Positions 9,802 through 20,824 of a DNA stretch of 64,000 nucleotides are shown here, piece by piece (position 1 is the stretch's first letter; every line of letters starts with the position of its first letter). The DNA is from Tilletiopsis washingtonensis. Lineage: Eukaryota > Basidiomycota > Exobasidiomycetes > Entylomatales. The translations under genes were made by a program, and so were the position numbers. The stretch lies in contig NW_020312005.1 of NCBI RefSeq assembly GCF_003144115.1, positions 32,362 to 96,361 on the forward strand, written 5' to 3'. The notes under the pieces were generated by a model. The model was given only the letters and a program-made list of their open reading frames with translations. It was not told the origin of the DNA and did not search any database.

Positions 9802-11621
9802 TTACGCAGCGACGGCTTCCTCCAGTTGCTCAATCGTGCGCTCCAGCTCCGCATTCTTGCCCTCGATCCACTTGAGCAGATCGACGGCCTGGAAGAGGAC
9901 GGCGCTTTTGCTGCCCGCGCCGCCGCCTGCACTGCCGCCTCTGCCTCTTCCTTTGCCTCTGCCTCTGCCCGGCTGCGTTCTCCTCGCCCGTGCCTTTTTC
10001 CGCTTTGCCCTGCTCACTTCGTCGTCCTCGCTCGGGCGCACGTCTTCTTCGCTGCGATCGTCGAGGCCCTCGTCTTCGATGCCCGTGCCTGCGCCGCTCG
10101 CCAGGCCCAGGCCGCGCGCGCCAAAGGCTCGGCCAGCCTCGAGCAGCACGACGAGATCCTTGAAGCTCTCGCGGATGTGGTTGCGCCGCCGTTGCTCGGA
10201 GAGAATGTGGTTGGCGCGCTTCTCGCCCTCGGAGAGCAGCTCACGCTTGGCGGCGGCAGCTGCTTCTTCTGCTGCGAGTGCTTCTGTTGCAGCAGCAGCG
10301 GCGGCGGCGGCGGCGGCGGCGGAGGAATGAGAGGAGACGTCGGCGTGCGGAGTACTGCCTCCTCGCTCCGAGTCGTCCGAGTCCTCCTTCTCCTCCACCG
10401 TGGCTTGCTGCGCCGCCACGCCCTTCTTGCCGCGCGATGCTGCCTTCTTGCCGGCCTTTTTGCGCTCACCCTTTGGCGTACGCTGCTCCTCCTCATCGAC
10501 CTGCATCTCGCCGCCGCCGCCGCCGCCTCCCACATTGCCGCTGCGTTTCCTGCCCTTCTCCCACGCCTCTTCGCCGCGTTCTTCGCCCCTCGTGCGCTGC
10601 TTGCCAGTGGGCGAGAGTGCCGCAGCAGCGGCGGCCGTGGCGTCTGCAAAGGAAGGCATGTTGGACGGCAGCGCCGGGTTGAAGTCCCAGGAAGACTCGA
10701 AGTTTTCGAGAAAGTTGGAGAGAAACGTCGCTTCGTTGGCGTCGAAGAGGGAGCTGGAGGCGCCAGCGGCGGCGCCGTGATGCGACGCAACATCGTGCAC
10801 GCCGCCGATGCCGACGGCGCTGAAGCCAGAGGGAGACGGAGCGAGGGCGGGATCGGAGCGAGAGAGGAGGTCGTCGAAGGAGAAGAGCGGCGCTTGAGAA
10901 GGGAGCGGAGGAGGAGTCGGCGCGAGGGAGAAGAACGCAGACGAGGCGAAGAGCGAGGAAGACGGGCCGGGCGACGAGACGCCTGCGCCCCCTGTGCCGC
11001 CGCCGACGCTGCTGCCTTGCGTCGAGGCGGCGCGAGAGAGTGCGTACGACATGGGCTCGTCGCTGCTGAATGGGCGCGCGGCGAGTGTCGCTGCGCTGCT
11101 GCTGCTGGCAGAGAAGATGCCGAGCGGATCGTGCGCCGGATGGGCATCGCCGGCAGGGTGGCTGCTCGAGCTCGCCGCGCCGCCGCCGCCGCCGAGCGAC
11201 GCCAGCAGGCCCTGGAACTCGCCGTCGTGCTGCAGCATGCGCAAGTCGGTGTGCTGCAGGTCGTGTGGCAGGTCGAGCGAGAAGTGAAAGTCTGTGCGAG
11301 GCGATGAGCTGCTGCTGCCGGCGCCACGAAGAGGCCAGGCGCGCGGCGCGCCGACTGACCCTCGTACGGCACGGGCATGGCCGGCAGGCCAAACGCCTCG
11401 GCGGCGCCGTGCGTGGTGAATGCGTCGGCGGCGGCATGCGGCGCGGCGGTGCGCGACGAGGAGGACGAGGAGGACTGCGAACTGCCGGGCGCGGCGGCGG
11501 CGCCGGCGGAGTGGATGAGCGCGGCGTCGAGCGAGGGCGAGGCGTGCAGCGCCATGGCGGGGCGGGGCAGAGCGAGGTGGTGGTGGTGGTGGTGGTGGTG
11601 GTGGTGGTGCGTCGCCAACAT
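9802..11621 (-). CDS. bHLH transcription factor with very long loop and poly-His N-terminus
   Basis: A nuclear E-box-binding regulator. Exons 11621-11360 and 11291-9802 give 583 aa; the intron uses a weak GTCAGT donor but restores PVPYEDFHFSLDL. The bHLH domain is C-terminal: basic region RANHILSEQRRRNHIR (446-461) keeps the His/Glu/Arg residues that contact CANNTG. Helix 1 follows (FKDLVVLLEAG), and helix 2 is SAVLFQAVDLLKWIEGKNAEL near 549-569. Between them lies an exceptional loop of about 70 residues, acidic then Arg/Gly-rich. The N-terminus has eleven consecutive His (a GGT run at 11578-11610 on the + strand); the rest is Ser/Ala/Pro-rich with acidic and poly-Ala patches. INO4/TYE7/SREBP-like families also have long loops; the orthologue is uncertain. 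Confidence 0.8.
11578..11610 (-). repeat. CAC trinucleotide microsatellite coding poly-His
   Basis: A (GGT)n tract on the + strand, read as CAC on the minus strand, encodes the poly-His tract just after the bHLH start codon. Such a repeat is prone to slippage. Confidence 0.85.
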
Positions 11622-13744
11622 CGGGGCAGTGCAAGCGGTGCCGGTGCGCCGCCGACGTCGGCGTCGGAACGCGGGGCAGAGAGCTCAAGTGCAGCGCGCC
11701 GCGCGCGGCGGCGCGGTGCCTGGCTGCACGTCACGAGAGCGCTGCCTTGCGCCCGTTTACCCCGCGCCGCCCGCCGCCCACCGATGCCGCCGCCGAGGAC
11801 GCGGGCACACGGCCTCGAAGCGCGCTCGGCGACATGCGAGAGCGAGACCGCGCAACAGGGGCGAAAGCCGGCACAGCAGAGGGCGGCACGGCGGCAAGAG
11901 AGCTCAAAGGCAGCAGCGACGCTCAGCCACACTCCGCCTCGACTCCGCTGCCCTGAGTAAGATAGTCGAGAGCAGCACCAGCAGCGACCTTGCCATGCTC
12001 AAGGCTGCCCTCGGCCTGCGCTCTGGCAACTCGCACCTCGCGGGTCTGCACGTCGCCTGCGCCCCGCGCCCCCACGTCTTGTTTGCGCCTCTGACGGCAT
12101 CCGCAGCGTCGTCGCACAGCAATGCCTGGTGCTGGCTCCCCCCGCGGTACTCCCGCGCCGCAGCAGCAGAGACATGGAGAGAAGACATGTGCCCGTCGCG
12201 CCGCCCGACTTTCAAGCACGCGCTCCCTTTCTTGCTCTCTCTTCTCCCCCGCCTCCGCATGGTGATGCTGAGGCGTGTCATGCCGCAGCGCGCATGTGTG
12301 CTTGCCATGCGGATGCGGATGGCGGCCGGCTGCGCTGATGCTGCCTGACGCTGTTTGTGCGTTGCCGTTGTGGCTCGTGCTCGCAGTAAGAGTGCGCTCC
12401 TCGTACCTTCGCTTGCCCGCCCCGTCTGCGCCGCTGCCGCACGGCGCCCGCTGCCTCTGCCGTCTCCAGCGCCGGGCTGCGGCTCCGCGCTGGCCTGAGC
12501 CGTCGATCCTCGGAGCGCCGTGCCGCTCTTCGCCGTGGCTGCCGTAGCCGCAGCCGCAGCATCCATCAGGTGCGGCACCCGACCTTGGCCAGCACCAGCC
12601 GGCAGCGCGTGCCCGGAGCAATCAGCGCCAATCCCCCCCCCCCCCTCTCGCCGCCGTGCGGCTCCGCAGCCGTTGCTGCCGCTGCTGCTTCCTGCGTCCC
12701 CGCCGTCGCGTGTTGCTGCCAGATGCAGAGGTCGGAGGGTAGCCAGCAAGAAGCGCAGGCAGTCGCCAGCAGCAGCACCCAGCGCAGCGGCAAAGCCACA
12801 GCTGCAGGCCGAGCAGGCACACGCAGTGTCGCCAGCGTCGCGTTGCCATGCCCAGTGCGGCCACGAGGGGATGAGCCCTCATGCGCCCATGCTCTCTCCC
12901 GCTTCTCCTCGTTTGCTCTCCTCCCACCGCAAGGCTGCGGCTGCGGGGCGGGCGGTGCGGGCGTTGCTTGCGGGCTTCGCGTGTGGCCCTTCTGCTGCTT
13001 CCCCCGTCGCTTGGCACACAGACAGACTGCCCTTTCCTGGAGCCTTGCTCACTCTTCTTCGCTGCCTCTCCTCCCCCCCGGGAGCTGCACCGCACGCCAC
13101 TCAGTCAAGTGGCGACTCGACAACGGGCGTCGCAAGCGGCCATGCGCTGTCTTCTTCCCGCGTAGCCCTCTGCTGCTTCCTCCGTCCCACCTCACCCAAG
13201 CCTGTCGTTTGCCGCAGTGGACGCTCACAGAGCAGTCACTGACAGCACAGGCACTTGCTTGGCAGGCTGCGAGGGAGGAACTGTCATGTACTCGTCGAGA
13301 ATGTGGAGGCTTGGTTCCGGTGTGCGATCAAGGTGATCTACCCCGCCTCCAGTCCCTCCCGCACCTCCTGCAGAAGAAGGCAAGGCCAGAACGAGAAGGG
13401 ATGCACAAGGGTAAAGCGAGGCGAATGCTCCGTCGCAGCTCGCGCTTTGCCCTCCCATTCTCATTCGGCCGACGTGCCCGACTCCTAGACGACTGAGCCC
13501 CTCTTTGCCCCGATCATCTTCACGCTCTCAGAATAGACACGTCCCCTTTGCCGTCTACGACACTCCAACTTCTCCTTCTTTGCTGACCTGCCCTTTATTT
13601 CGGTGACACGTCGCTTTCCACTTCGCCGCCCCGCGCCCCTCTTCCATCTCTCGCATTCTGCTGACTGCTCGCGTGGATGCCCCTCCTCTCTTGCCCTGCC
13701 ACGCTCGCTGCCATGCCGAGACACCGCATCCCAGTGAATCGTGC
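11622..13744. other. 2.1 kb interval without a supportable gene upstream of the bHLH gene
   Basis: This interval lies between the bHLH start and the 3' end of the discoidin-like gene, both on the minus strand. Open frames exist on both strands but are low-complexity and lack domain signals or consistent splice sites. Pyrimidine-rich stretches and a poly-C tract (about 12635) occur. It most likely holds the bHLH promoter and a long 5' leader, which would be unusual for this gene-dense genome. Confidence 0.4.
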
Positions 13745-14571
13745 CTATCCATCCCTCTCGGCTTGCGCGGAGTGCCCTGCCTGCTCCGTTGCCTCGCGCA
13801 CAGCCCACAGGCCAAGCTTGTAGATCGTCACGCGGCCCCATGCATCGCTCGAGCCGGAGAAGCGCAGCGCGATGTGCCGCGTCGCAGAACCTGGCGCTCG
13901 TGCGGCAGTGGCGCAGGCGCGCAAAGACGACGGAAAACTAGAGCAGAGCGGAGGCAAAGTATGAGATGCAAGGCCCGGCGAACACATCAGAGAGACCGTG
14001 TGCCCCCGCGAGAAAGGAAGGCAAGCCTAGGCTGAGAGCGCAGCGGCTGGACACCCAAAGTAGCTGTGCGCTCTGCCGCTTGCACGCAAAGCATGCCCGC
14101 GAGACATGGCTCACGACGCCTTCATCCCCTCCCGGTCACCTCCTTTGCGCAGCTCACATGCCTCCATCCCCTCGAGTCTAACTCACCGCAGGGTCTGTCC
14201 TCCATTCTCATCGCTTAACTGCCACTCTGCCATCCTTTCCCCTCTCAGCGCCTCCACATTCGACTCTCGTTGCCAGCCCACGTCCTCCTCCTCCCCCTCC
14301 TCTTCCTCGCTCTCCTCGGCCTGCTCCTCGTCGTCGCCCGGCTCGTCGCAACTCCACAGCTCCACGCTTCCCGGACAGTATCCGCCCTGCGCCTGCAGGG
14401 TCACCTGCCTCGCCTGCCGCCAGCGGAGCGGCGCCGCGAGACGGAGGTGCAGCGTGTGCGCCGGCCCAGCTGCGGAGGGCCATGCCGCATCGGCATCGCA
14501 CGAGACGAGCGTCTTTGCGGCGGCGCGCGACGACGAGGCCACGACGTGCGCGCCGAGCAAGACATTGTGCA

Positions 14572-14617
<46 letters not shown>

Positions 14618-15058
14618 GCAAGGAGCAGCGCGGCGCGCGTCGCCCAGAGCAGAAGCAGCCATCGCCGGCGCGACGGTGGGAGTGGCGCAGAGTGCCAAGG
14701 CAGACGGGGCGGCGAGGTGAGGCGAGAATGGCGGCGCGAGAGAGGCGTGCTGCGACGGGAGCGCAGCGAGAGCGGCAGATGCAGAGAGAGAGAAGGAGAC
14801 GGAAGCAGCCGGATGCCCGACACTGAGGATGCGACGCGCGAGAGAGGGTGGAGGAGGAGGAGAAGCAAGCGTGCCGCTCTGCCGCGAGTGCAGCCCACGC
14901 GCGTCTTCTCGCTGCTGCTGCTGCACCTGCGCCTGCGGCATGGCCTCCTCCTTGCGATCAGCCCTCGCCGTCGCCCCATCATGCTTCGCTTCAGCGACGG
15001 CTTCCTCCCGGCTGCGCAGCGGCAGCCCCGGGGCGTCGGCGGTAGAGAGTGGGTGCAC
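13745..15058 (-). CDS. NR2C2AP-like discoidin-fold protein, start uncertain
   Basis: The predicted fold is an F5/8C-like beta-sandwich of the NR2C2-associated-protein family, function poorly known. Exon 1 runs from a start upstream down to 14187 and exon 2 is 13937-13745, joined over a 249-nt intron with a CTCTAG acceptor. The junction NGGQTLR/FPSSLRA and the closing IALRFSGSSDAWGRVTIYKL match the family end (DNNSLQTF ... VTFEDATDFFGRVVIY). Upstream, TLHLRLAAPLRWRQ and VTLQAQGGYCPGSVELWS fit the central strands. The first ATG gives 354 aa but residues 1-130 are low complexity; an internal ATG near 14660 may be the true start. An acidic insert (about 20 Asp/Glu residues) and a poly-Pro run coded by a CGG repeat interrupt the domain. 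Confidence 0.6.
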
Positions 15059-15254
15059 TCACTCCGCAAACGCGCCCCGGCTTTGCCGCCCCCAAGGATC
15101 GCGCTTCCACGGCGTCGCAGCACTTGCATCGCCTCCCGTTGTCTCGCTCTCCTCCACTCCCCTCCGCTGCTGATTGGCTCGTCAGCGGGCTCTGCGGCGG
15201 TCGAGGCCCAAGTAGAGGCCACGTCAGGCGCGGCGGGCGTGGGAGCAGCGCGCT

Positions 15255-18213
15255 ATGGCGCGGCTGCTCCACTTGGCGGGCCGCCCCGTGCGGCTCAGCG
15301 CCGCCGCGCGCCTTGCTCCGCACCACCAGCACTCCACGCTCCCTGCGTCCACCTCGCCGCCCAGCGTCGCGCCGTCCATGTCTCCGTCCTCTGCGGCGCC
15401 ACAGCCCGCCACGGCGGTGCCCCTTGCGCCCGCGCCGCCGTCGCCCGACATGGCACCGCGCGCGCCCGGCACGCCCTCGTCGCTGCGCTCGCACATCTCC
15501 CTGCAGCCCACGCACTCGCAGCGCAGCCGCAGCGGCCACGCATCCGGCAGCACCAGCCACGCTGCATCGGCGCCGTCGCAGCCCCAGGGCAATGCGCACT
15601 TCGACGACGACGACGACAGCGACACCGAGTCACTCGTCACGCCGCTCCTCAGGCGCCGCATCGACGTGGGCGCCGCCGCGGCATGGGACGACTCGGAGGA
15701 TGACGCAGACTCCTCCGACGACGACGACGCAGGCGCGCCACTCGCCCTCTCGCGCCATCGCGACGCACGGCGGCGGCGGCGACGCCAGGGCGGCGTGCTC
15801 GCCAGCAGCGGCGGCGGCGCCTCGTCGGCTGCCGCAGCAGCGGCGGCGGCGCCCGAGTCGTACTTGACGACGCTGCGCCGCTCGTCGCGCGCGCGCCAAT
15901 GGCTGCGGCTGCTGACGCACTCGTCGGCCGCGCACGCCTCGCTCTCGGCGCCGCACGTCTCGGCCAATCTCTTTGCGGCGTCGCTGCATCCCGGCGTGCT
16001 GCTCTCCATGCCCCACTACTTTGCCCGCACCGGCACGCTGGCCGGCGCCGCGGGCCTGCTCGGCGTCGCCATCCTCGGCGGCGCCGGCGGCGGCCTGTGG
16101 GTCGTGCTCAGCCGCTATGTCAAGGGCAAGACGGTAGAGGCCATCACGGGCGAAAGCTTTGGCAAACATACGCGCTGGAAAGGCAACGTGGGCAGAGCAG
16201 TGGCAGGCGTGCTGCTCGCCACGTACGCCACGGGCGCCGCAGTCATTGCGTACTTCGGTGAGTAAAGCCGCGCCTCCCCCCGCAAGGCACAGAGCGGCAT
16301 GAGCTGAGGAGAAAGCAAACACAGCGCTCGCGGATCTGCTCTTGCAACTCCTCTTCCACTACTCGCCGCGAGGCATCCCACTGCATGATCGCGCCTTTGT
16401 GACGTTCGTCATTGGAGGTCTCCTCGTACGTTCCCCCCCTTTCCCCTCGCCCCCCTCTCCTCCAGCTCACACACAGCTCATGCGCCGATTTCTGCACAGA
16501 CCACACCACTCGTCATCTTTCCCCTCGCCAAGCGCACGCTCATTCGTCTCTCCACCAACCTGGCCGTTCTGCTCTATCCCGTGCTCCTCGCCATCGTTCT
16601 CGCAAAGGTCTACACACTTCCTCCCTGCTCCGAACCGACGTCTCCTCCTCCCCTCGACGTCCTGCCCAACTTCAATCCTCTCCACTCACCCTCCGTCTGG
16701 GCCCCCTTCTCTCTCCTCCCGCTCCTGACTCTCTCGAGCAGCCCGCTGCAGATCCTGGCGCACAACCGCAGCCTGAGGAGAAGAGGGCTGAGTGGAAGTA
16801 ACGTCAAGGCCTTCTTTGGAGCGCAGGCGGGACAGGTACTGTTTGTAGTGGGAGTCAGCATCGCGTTTGGCCTGGGGGCGGGGACGAAGGGAATTGGGGA
16901 ACGGTTGAGAGAAGAGATTCACCGTGAGTGCGCCCCCCCCCGGCCCCCTCTCCTTCCTTCTTCCTCTTTCTTCCGCGCTTCTCCTCTCCTTGCTAATCAC
17001 GCCTGCTCGGTGGGGGATGGCAGCCAATCTCTTCGCCTCGCTGCCGCGCGACGATCATCTTCTCAACCTCGCACGCGCCTTGTTCATCCTCGTACTGGCC
17101 TCTCATCTCGCGCTGTGTCTCGCCACGGCTCGTTCCTCCTGGGGTCGCCTTCTCTGGCTCTTCAACATGAACCCTCTACGTCGTCGACTTGCTCTGCCTG
17201 CCACTTCTGCCGGCACCTCGGCGCCCGTCTCCGCAGCAGCAGCCACGCCTGCATCTCGCACCGGCACCGGCCGCGCCGTCAGCGGGCGCAAGGCGCCGCG
17301 CGCATGGCCCAAGCTGGCGCGCAACGCCCTGGCAGGGCTCCTGCTCTGGGCCATCACCGCTGCCTCGGCCTACTTTTCCGGCGTCGGCGGCTTGCGCCGC
17401 AGCGAAAAGCAGGGCGAGGAGGCTCGCTTTTTGCGCGGCAGCGAAGTGCTGGGCCTGATGGGCGCCGCAGTGGGCTTCGTTTGGTGCGTATCTCTCAGCC
17501 CCCCTCCTGTCTCCCGCGCGCGCCTGTTCAAGACTCCCGCCGAGAGAAGCAGCTGGGCTCACCCCAACCTCCTCCTTCCTTCGCCTTGCACCGGAACACC
17601 AAAATCGGGGCAGTCCGGCGCTGGTTTGGATCATCATCTTCTTCCTGCGGCAGCCGCGCGCCATCTTGCCGCCGTTTGCGACGGCGCTGGGCCGCAGCGC
17701 CTCGGCATGGCTCATGGCGCCCCTGGGCATGCTTGCTCGTCGTCGCCCTGCCGCCGCCTCCTTCTCTGCTGCCGCCGCGGAAAGGGCTCCGCTACTAGGC
17801 GGCGCCTCTGTCCCTCCGGCGCCGAGAGCATCACTTGCGTCTCCGCAGCCGCAGCAGCAGCAGCAGCCGCACGCGCAAGAAGACGCAAGCTCGGCCAACG
17901 CTGCGCTTGCGCCTGCGCCACCGCCAGACTGGAGGCAGCAAGGCATCGCAGCACAGGCGCACAACGATGACGCCACCAGGATTCTGCTGGCGCGAAAGGA
18001 GAGACAGATGCAGAAGCGGACGCGCAGGTGAGTTTCTTTTGTCGCGACCCCTTCCCCCCTGGCACAGCATGCACGTCTGACCCTGAGCTCTCTCTCCACG
18101 CCACACACAGCCGACGCCTGTCTCAAGACATCATTGTCCTCGTGGGCATCCTGCCGCTGGGCGTGGCGCTGATTGTGCTTGGCTCCTTGGAGCTCAGTCA
18201 CGGAGGCTGGTGA
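15255..18213 (+). CDS. Amino-acid transporter of the AAAP/SLC38 (Aa_trans) superfamily
   Basis: A polytopic membrane carrier, probably importing neutral amino acids at the vacuole or plasma membrane. Exons 15255-16257, 16325-16425, 16500-16607, 16752-16923, 17024-17483, 17614-18027 and 18111-18213 give 786 aa. Residues 1-255 are a disordered Ser/Pro/acidic cytosolic tail (FDDDDDSDTESLVTPLL). The first helix region ILGGAGGGLWVVLSRY is followed by FGKHTRWKGNVGRAV, then GGLLTTPLVIFPLAKR and about nine to ten hydrophobic segments ending LPLGVALIVLGSL. The exon 3/4 intron starts GTCTAC, a poor donor, but splicing restores IVLAK/ILAHN; retention would keep the frame open and add 48 residues. A poly-Gln patch sits before the last helix. 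Confidence 0.75.
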
Positions 18214-18513
18214 TGTCTTCTCAGGCCTCTCTCGAAGCGGCGCACGCAATGGCATCCCCCCCCCCCCCTCTTTGTGCTGCGCCAGAACTACGAGGGCGGA
18301 CGCGCAGGGAGATGACACACGAGGAGAAGATGGAAGGCCACGTGCGAAGGGGTGCCGCTGGGAGTAGAAGCAGGTGCAAGAGTGCCCCGCCCTGCTTCAG
18401 CTGCGCGACGGGCAGGGCAAAGGACATCAGGATGCGCCCGCCGCTGCCGGACCCTGTTGTGCGCATCTCGCTCGGAATGCCGCGCGACATGCTGGGCGTA
18501 GAAGCGCGATGTG
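18214..18513. terminator. Convergent 3' regions
   Basis: A 0.3 kb gap between the converging transporter and hypothetical gene, with a poly-C tract near 18257. No gene seen. A GA/GGT purine-rich run follows at 18567-18612 inside the neighbouring frame. Confidence 0.35.
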
Positions 18514-19131
18514 TCAGACCGTGGGGTATCGTGACAAGGAGGGAGACACAGGAGGATCAGGAGACAGGAGGAGGAGGAGGTGGTGGTGGTGGTGGAGGAG
18601 GAGGCGGAGGTGGAACAACGGCAGAGGGCAGAGAGGGGCAGGCAGTGCAGGAGCGCAGACGCTCGTGTGTGCGTGCCTGTCTACGTCTTGCAAGCAGGTC
18701 CGGCGTCGTGGAAGAGCGCGGCGGCCAAAGGCTTGGAGGGCGGCAGTAGCTGCTGCTGGGTCAGGCTGCTGCCCGCAGCGGCCGGGGCCTTCTCCGGCCA
18801 GCGGGTCTCGCGGTGGCTTGTACTGCCTGCGCTTGCGCACGCGCCCGGCCTTGCGCTCTTCCGTCTTGCGCTGGCGCTCTCCCGTCACTGGTGAGGCGTG
18901 CTGCGGATCGGTGCAGAGAGCGAAGAGCTTGCTGAGAGACGGGTGATCTTTGTCGTCCGCCTTGAGCGTGCCGCAGAGGTTGTCGAGCAGCTGCTTGGCG
19001 GCCGGCGGCCACGAAGAAGGCTGGATGGCCTCGCCGAGCTGCTCGGCCTCAAGCTCAGCCTCGAGCTCAGCCTCGCTCTCAGACTCGTCGAGCAGCTGGG
19101 CCTCAAGCTCGGCCTCGGTGAGCTGCCTCAT
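18514..19131 (-). CDS. Hypothetical protein, acidic N-terminus
   Basis: I do not recognise this gene. The ATG at 19131 opens a frame of 205 codons beginning MRQLTEAELEAQLLDE, very rich in Glu/Leu and likely helical. It continues SSWPPAAKQLLDNLCGTLK and a basic stretch (RKRRQYKPPRDPLAG). After about residue 120 the frame becomes low-complexity and runs through a His/Leu-rich stretch made by GGT/GAG repeats, so the true 3' end probably uses a splice or another frame. Upstream in-frame codons give a longer Arg/Ala-rich extension starting at 19419. Confidence rests on the amphipathic N-terminal composition only. Confidence 0.35.
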   Translation of the reverse strand: MRQLTEAELEAQLLDESESEAELEAELEAEQLGEAIQPSSWPPAAKQLLDNLCGTLKADDKDHPSLSKLFALCTDPQHASPVTGERQRKTEERKAGRVRKRRQYKPPRDPLAGEGPGRCGQQPDPAAATAALQAFGRRALPRRRTCLQDVDRHAHTSVCAPALPAPLCPLPLFHLRLLLHHHHHLLLLLSPDPPVSPSLSRYPTV

Positions 19132-19579
19132 GGTTCGCCGTTTGGCACGCGTCTGTGCGCCGTCGCGCTCGCCCAGGCACGGCCGGCGTCCTGCCATCCG
19201 CACCGCCGCGCCTCCACATGCGTGTGCTCCCAGAGCAGGCGCCCGAGCGGAACCTCGCCGGCGGGCGCGAGAAGCAGCCGGCGCCGGCAAGCGGCGCCTC
19301 TCCGCTGAGCAGGAGTGGACCGCAAAAAAGGAAAGGGTGCTGCACCCTGCCGATGAGCTCACCAACGCACCTCCCGCGGCCGCGGATGGACGCCGCACCC
19401 GCGCGAGCAGGCAAGCCACGCGGTGCAGGAGCGATCATAGGATGTCAGCCGGACCGCGGCTCCCGCGCACGGGGCGCTGACGTGAGGGTCCTGCGCGGGT
19501 ACAAGAGACGGGCAGCACGCAGCATGCGGCACTTGCTCTCCACCCAGCACCACCCCCACCCTCTGACGCCTAGCCCACC

Positions 19580-20734
19580 ATGCTGCAGCCCGGCCTGCGC
19601 GCCCTCATCCCCACCATCGGCTTCATCTTTGCCGGCCAGACGCTCGCCGCCGTGCCGGCCGTGGCGTACAAGACGGAGAAGGTGCGTGCAGGGGCGCAGA
19701 GCCAGCGTGCAGGAAGGTGCAAGGGCGAAGCGCAGGTGCTTGCTGTGATCGACGGCGATGCGCGCGACATCTGCCAGACGCCGTGCTCGCCTGTGCGAGG
19801 GCGCCGCTTCAGGACCAGCCTTGCTGACACGCGCCGCAGTACTACGACCTCTCCGGCTCGCTCGGCTTCATCTCCGCCGTCGGATTCTCGCTGTACGGCC
19901 CGGCGCTGGTGGACAAGTACCTGCGCGGCAACACGCTGGCTGTGCTGCCGAGCATGCGCTCGTTTGCGCCGCGCCAGCTCATCGCGTCCGGCCTCGTGCT
20001 GCTCTGGGCCGCGCGCCTCGGCAGCTTCCTCTACCAGCGCATCCAGAAGAGCGGCAAGGACGAACGCTTCGACGAGATCAAGCAGAGCCCGCCCAAGTTC
20101 TTCGGCGCGTGGTGCGTGGCGTGTGCATGTGTGCGGCAGTCTAGTGCCGCGGCTCACTCTGCTCGCCAGGATGATGCAGGCCGCGTGGATTTCGCTCACC
20201 GCCATGCCCGTCTGGCTCATCAACGCCGTGCCCGCACGCATGCACCCGGCGCTCGGCGCCTGGGACGCCGTGGCGCTCGGCATCTGGGCCGCCGGCTGGG
20301 GCCTCGAGGTGGTGGCCGACCGCCAGAAGAGCGCGTGGCGCGCGCGCAAGGACGCCGGCGAGCACAATGAGGGCTTCAACCACGACGGCGTGTGGACGTG
20401 GAGCCGGCACCCCAAGTGAGTTGGTGTGAGAGGCTGCATGTCGCAGCGCCCCCTGACACCGCTCTCCAGCTACGCGGGCGAGGTGACGCTCTGGTTCGGC
20501 CAGTTCCTGCTCGCCGCCGGCGTGCTGCGCGGCGCCAGCGCTGCGGGCTTCGGCCCGTGGAGCGTCGGCCTGGCGGCCTCGTCGCCGGTGCTCGAGTACT
20601 GCCTGATCCGCTTCATCTCGGGCGTGCCGATGGTCGAGAAGAACATGGACAAGAAGCTCAAGGACGATGCCGAGTACAAGAAGTACAAGGCCACCGTGCC
20701 GTGCTTCTGGCCCTTCATCGGCCCCGTCAACTAG
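19580..20734 (+). CDS. DUF1295 / steroid 5-alpha-reductase-like membrane protein
   Basis: A polytopic membrane protein of the DUF1295 family, related to steroid and sterol reductases, likely in the ER. Exons 19580-19681, 19840-20111, 20170-20415 and 20470-20734 give 294 aa, typical for the family. Features include the hydrophobic start MLQPGLRALIPTIGFIFAGQ and LLWAARLGSFLYQRI. Later come EVVADRQKSAWRA and NHDGVWTWSRHPNYAGEVTLWFG; the last of these is the family's NADPH-site signature (S-R-H-P-N-Y-x-G-E). VEYCLIRFISGVPMVEKNMDKK near the C-terminus is also conserved. The enzymatic substrate has not been settled for this family as far as I know. Confidence 0.85.
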
Positions 20735-20824
20735 GCGTCTCGCTGCACAATACCACGTCCGCGCACACGACCCCTGTACAAAAGAAATGCATCGCAGCAG
20801 CGTCATGACCACACCATACACAGG

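Noticed and set aside
11904-12749. 281-codon minus-strand open frame
   Set aside because: Gly/Arg/Ala-rich without secondary-structure or domain signals; treated as a compositional frame.
12570-13496. 308-codon + strand open frame in the large gap upstream of the bHLH gene
   Set aside because: Low complexity, Cys/Ser-rich with poly-Ala and poly-Pro, no family resemblance; competing frames on the other strand.
14572-14612. CGG repeat as a stand-alone minisatellite locus
   Set aside because: It lies within a coding exon and encodes the poly-Pro run of the discoidin-like protein, so it is reported there.
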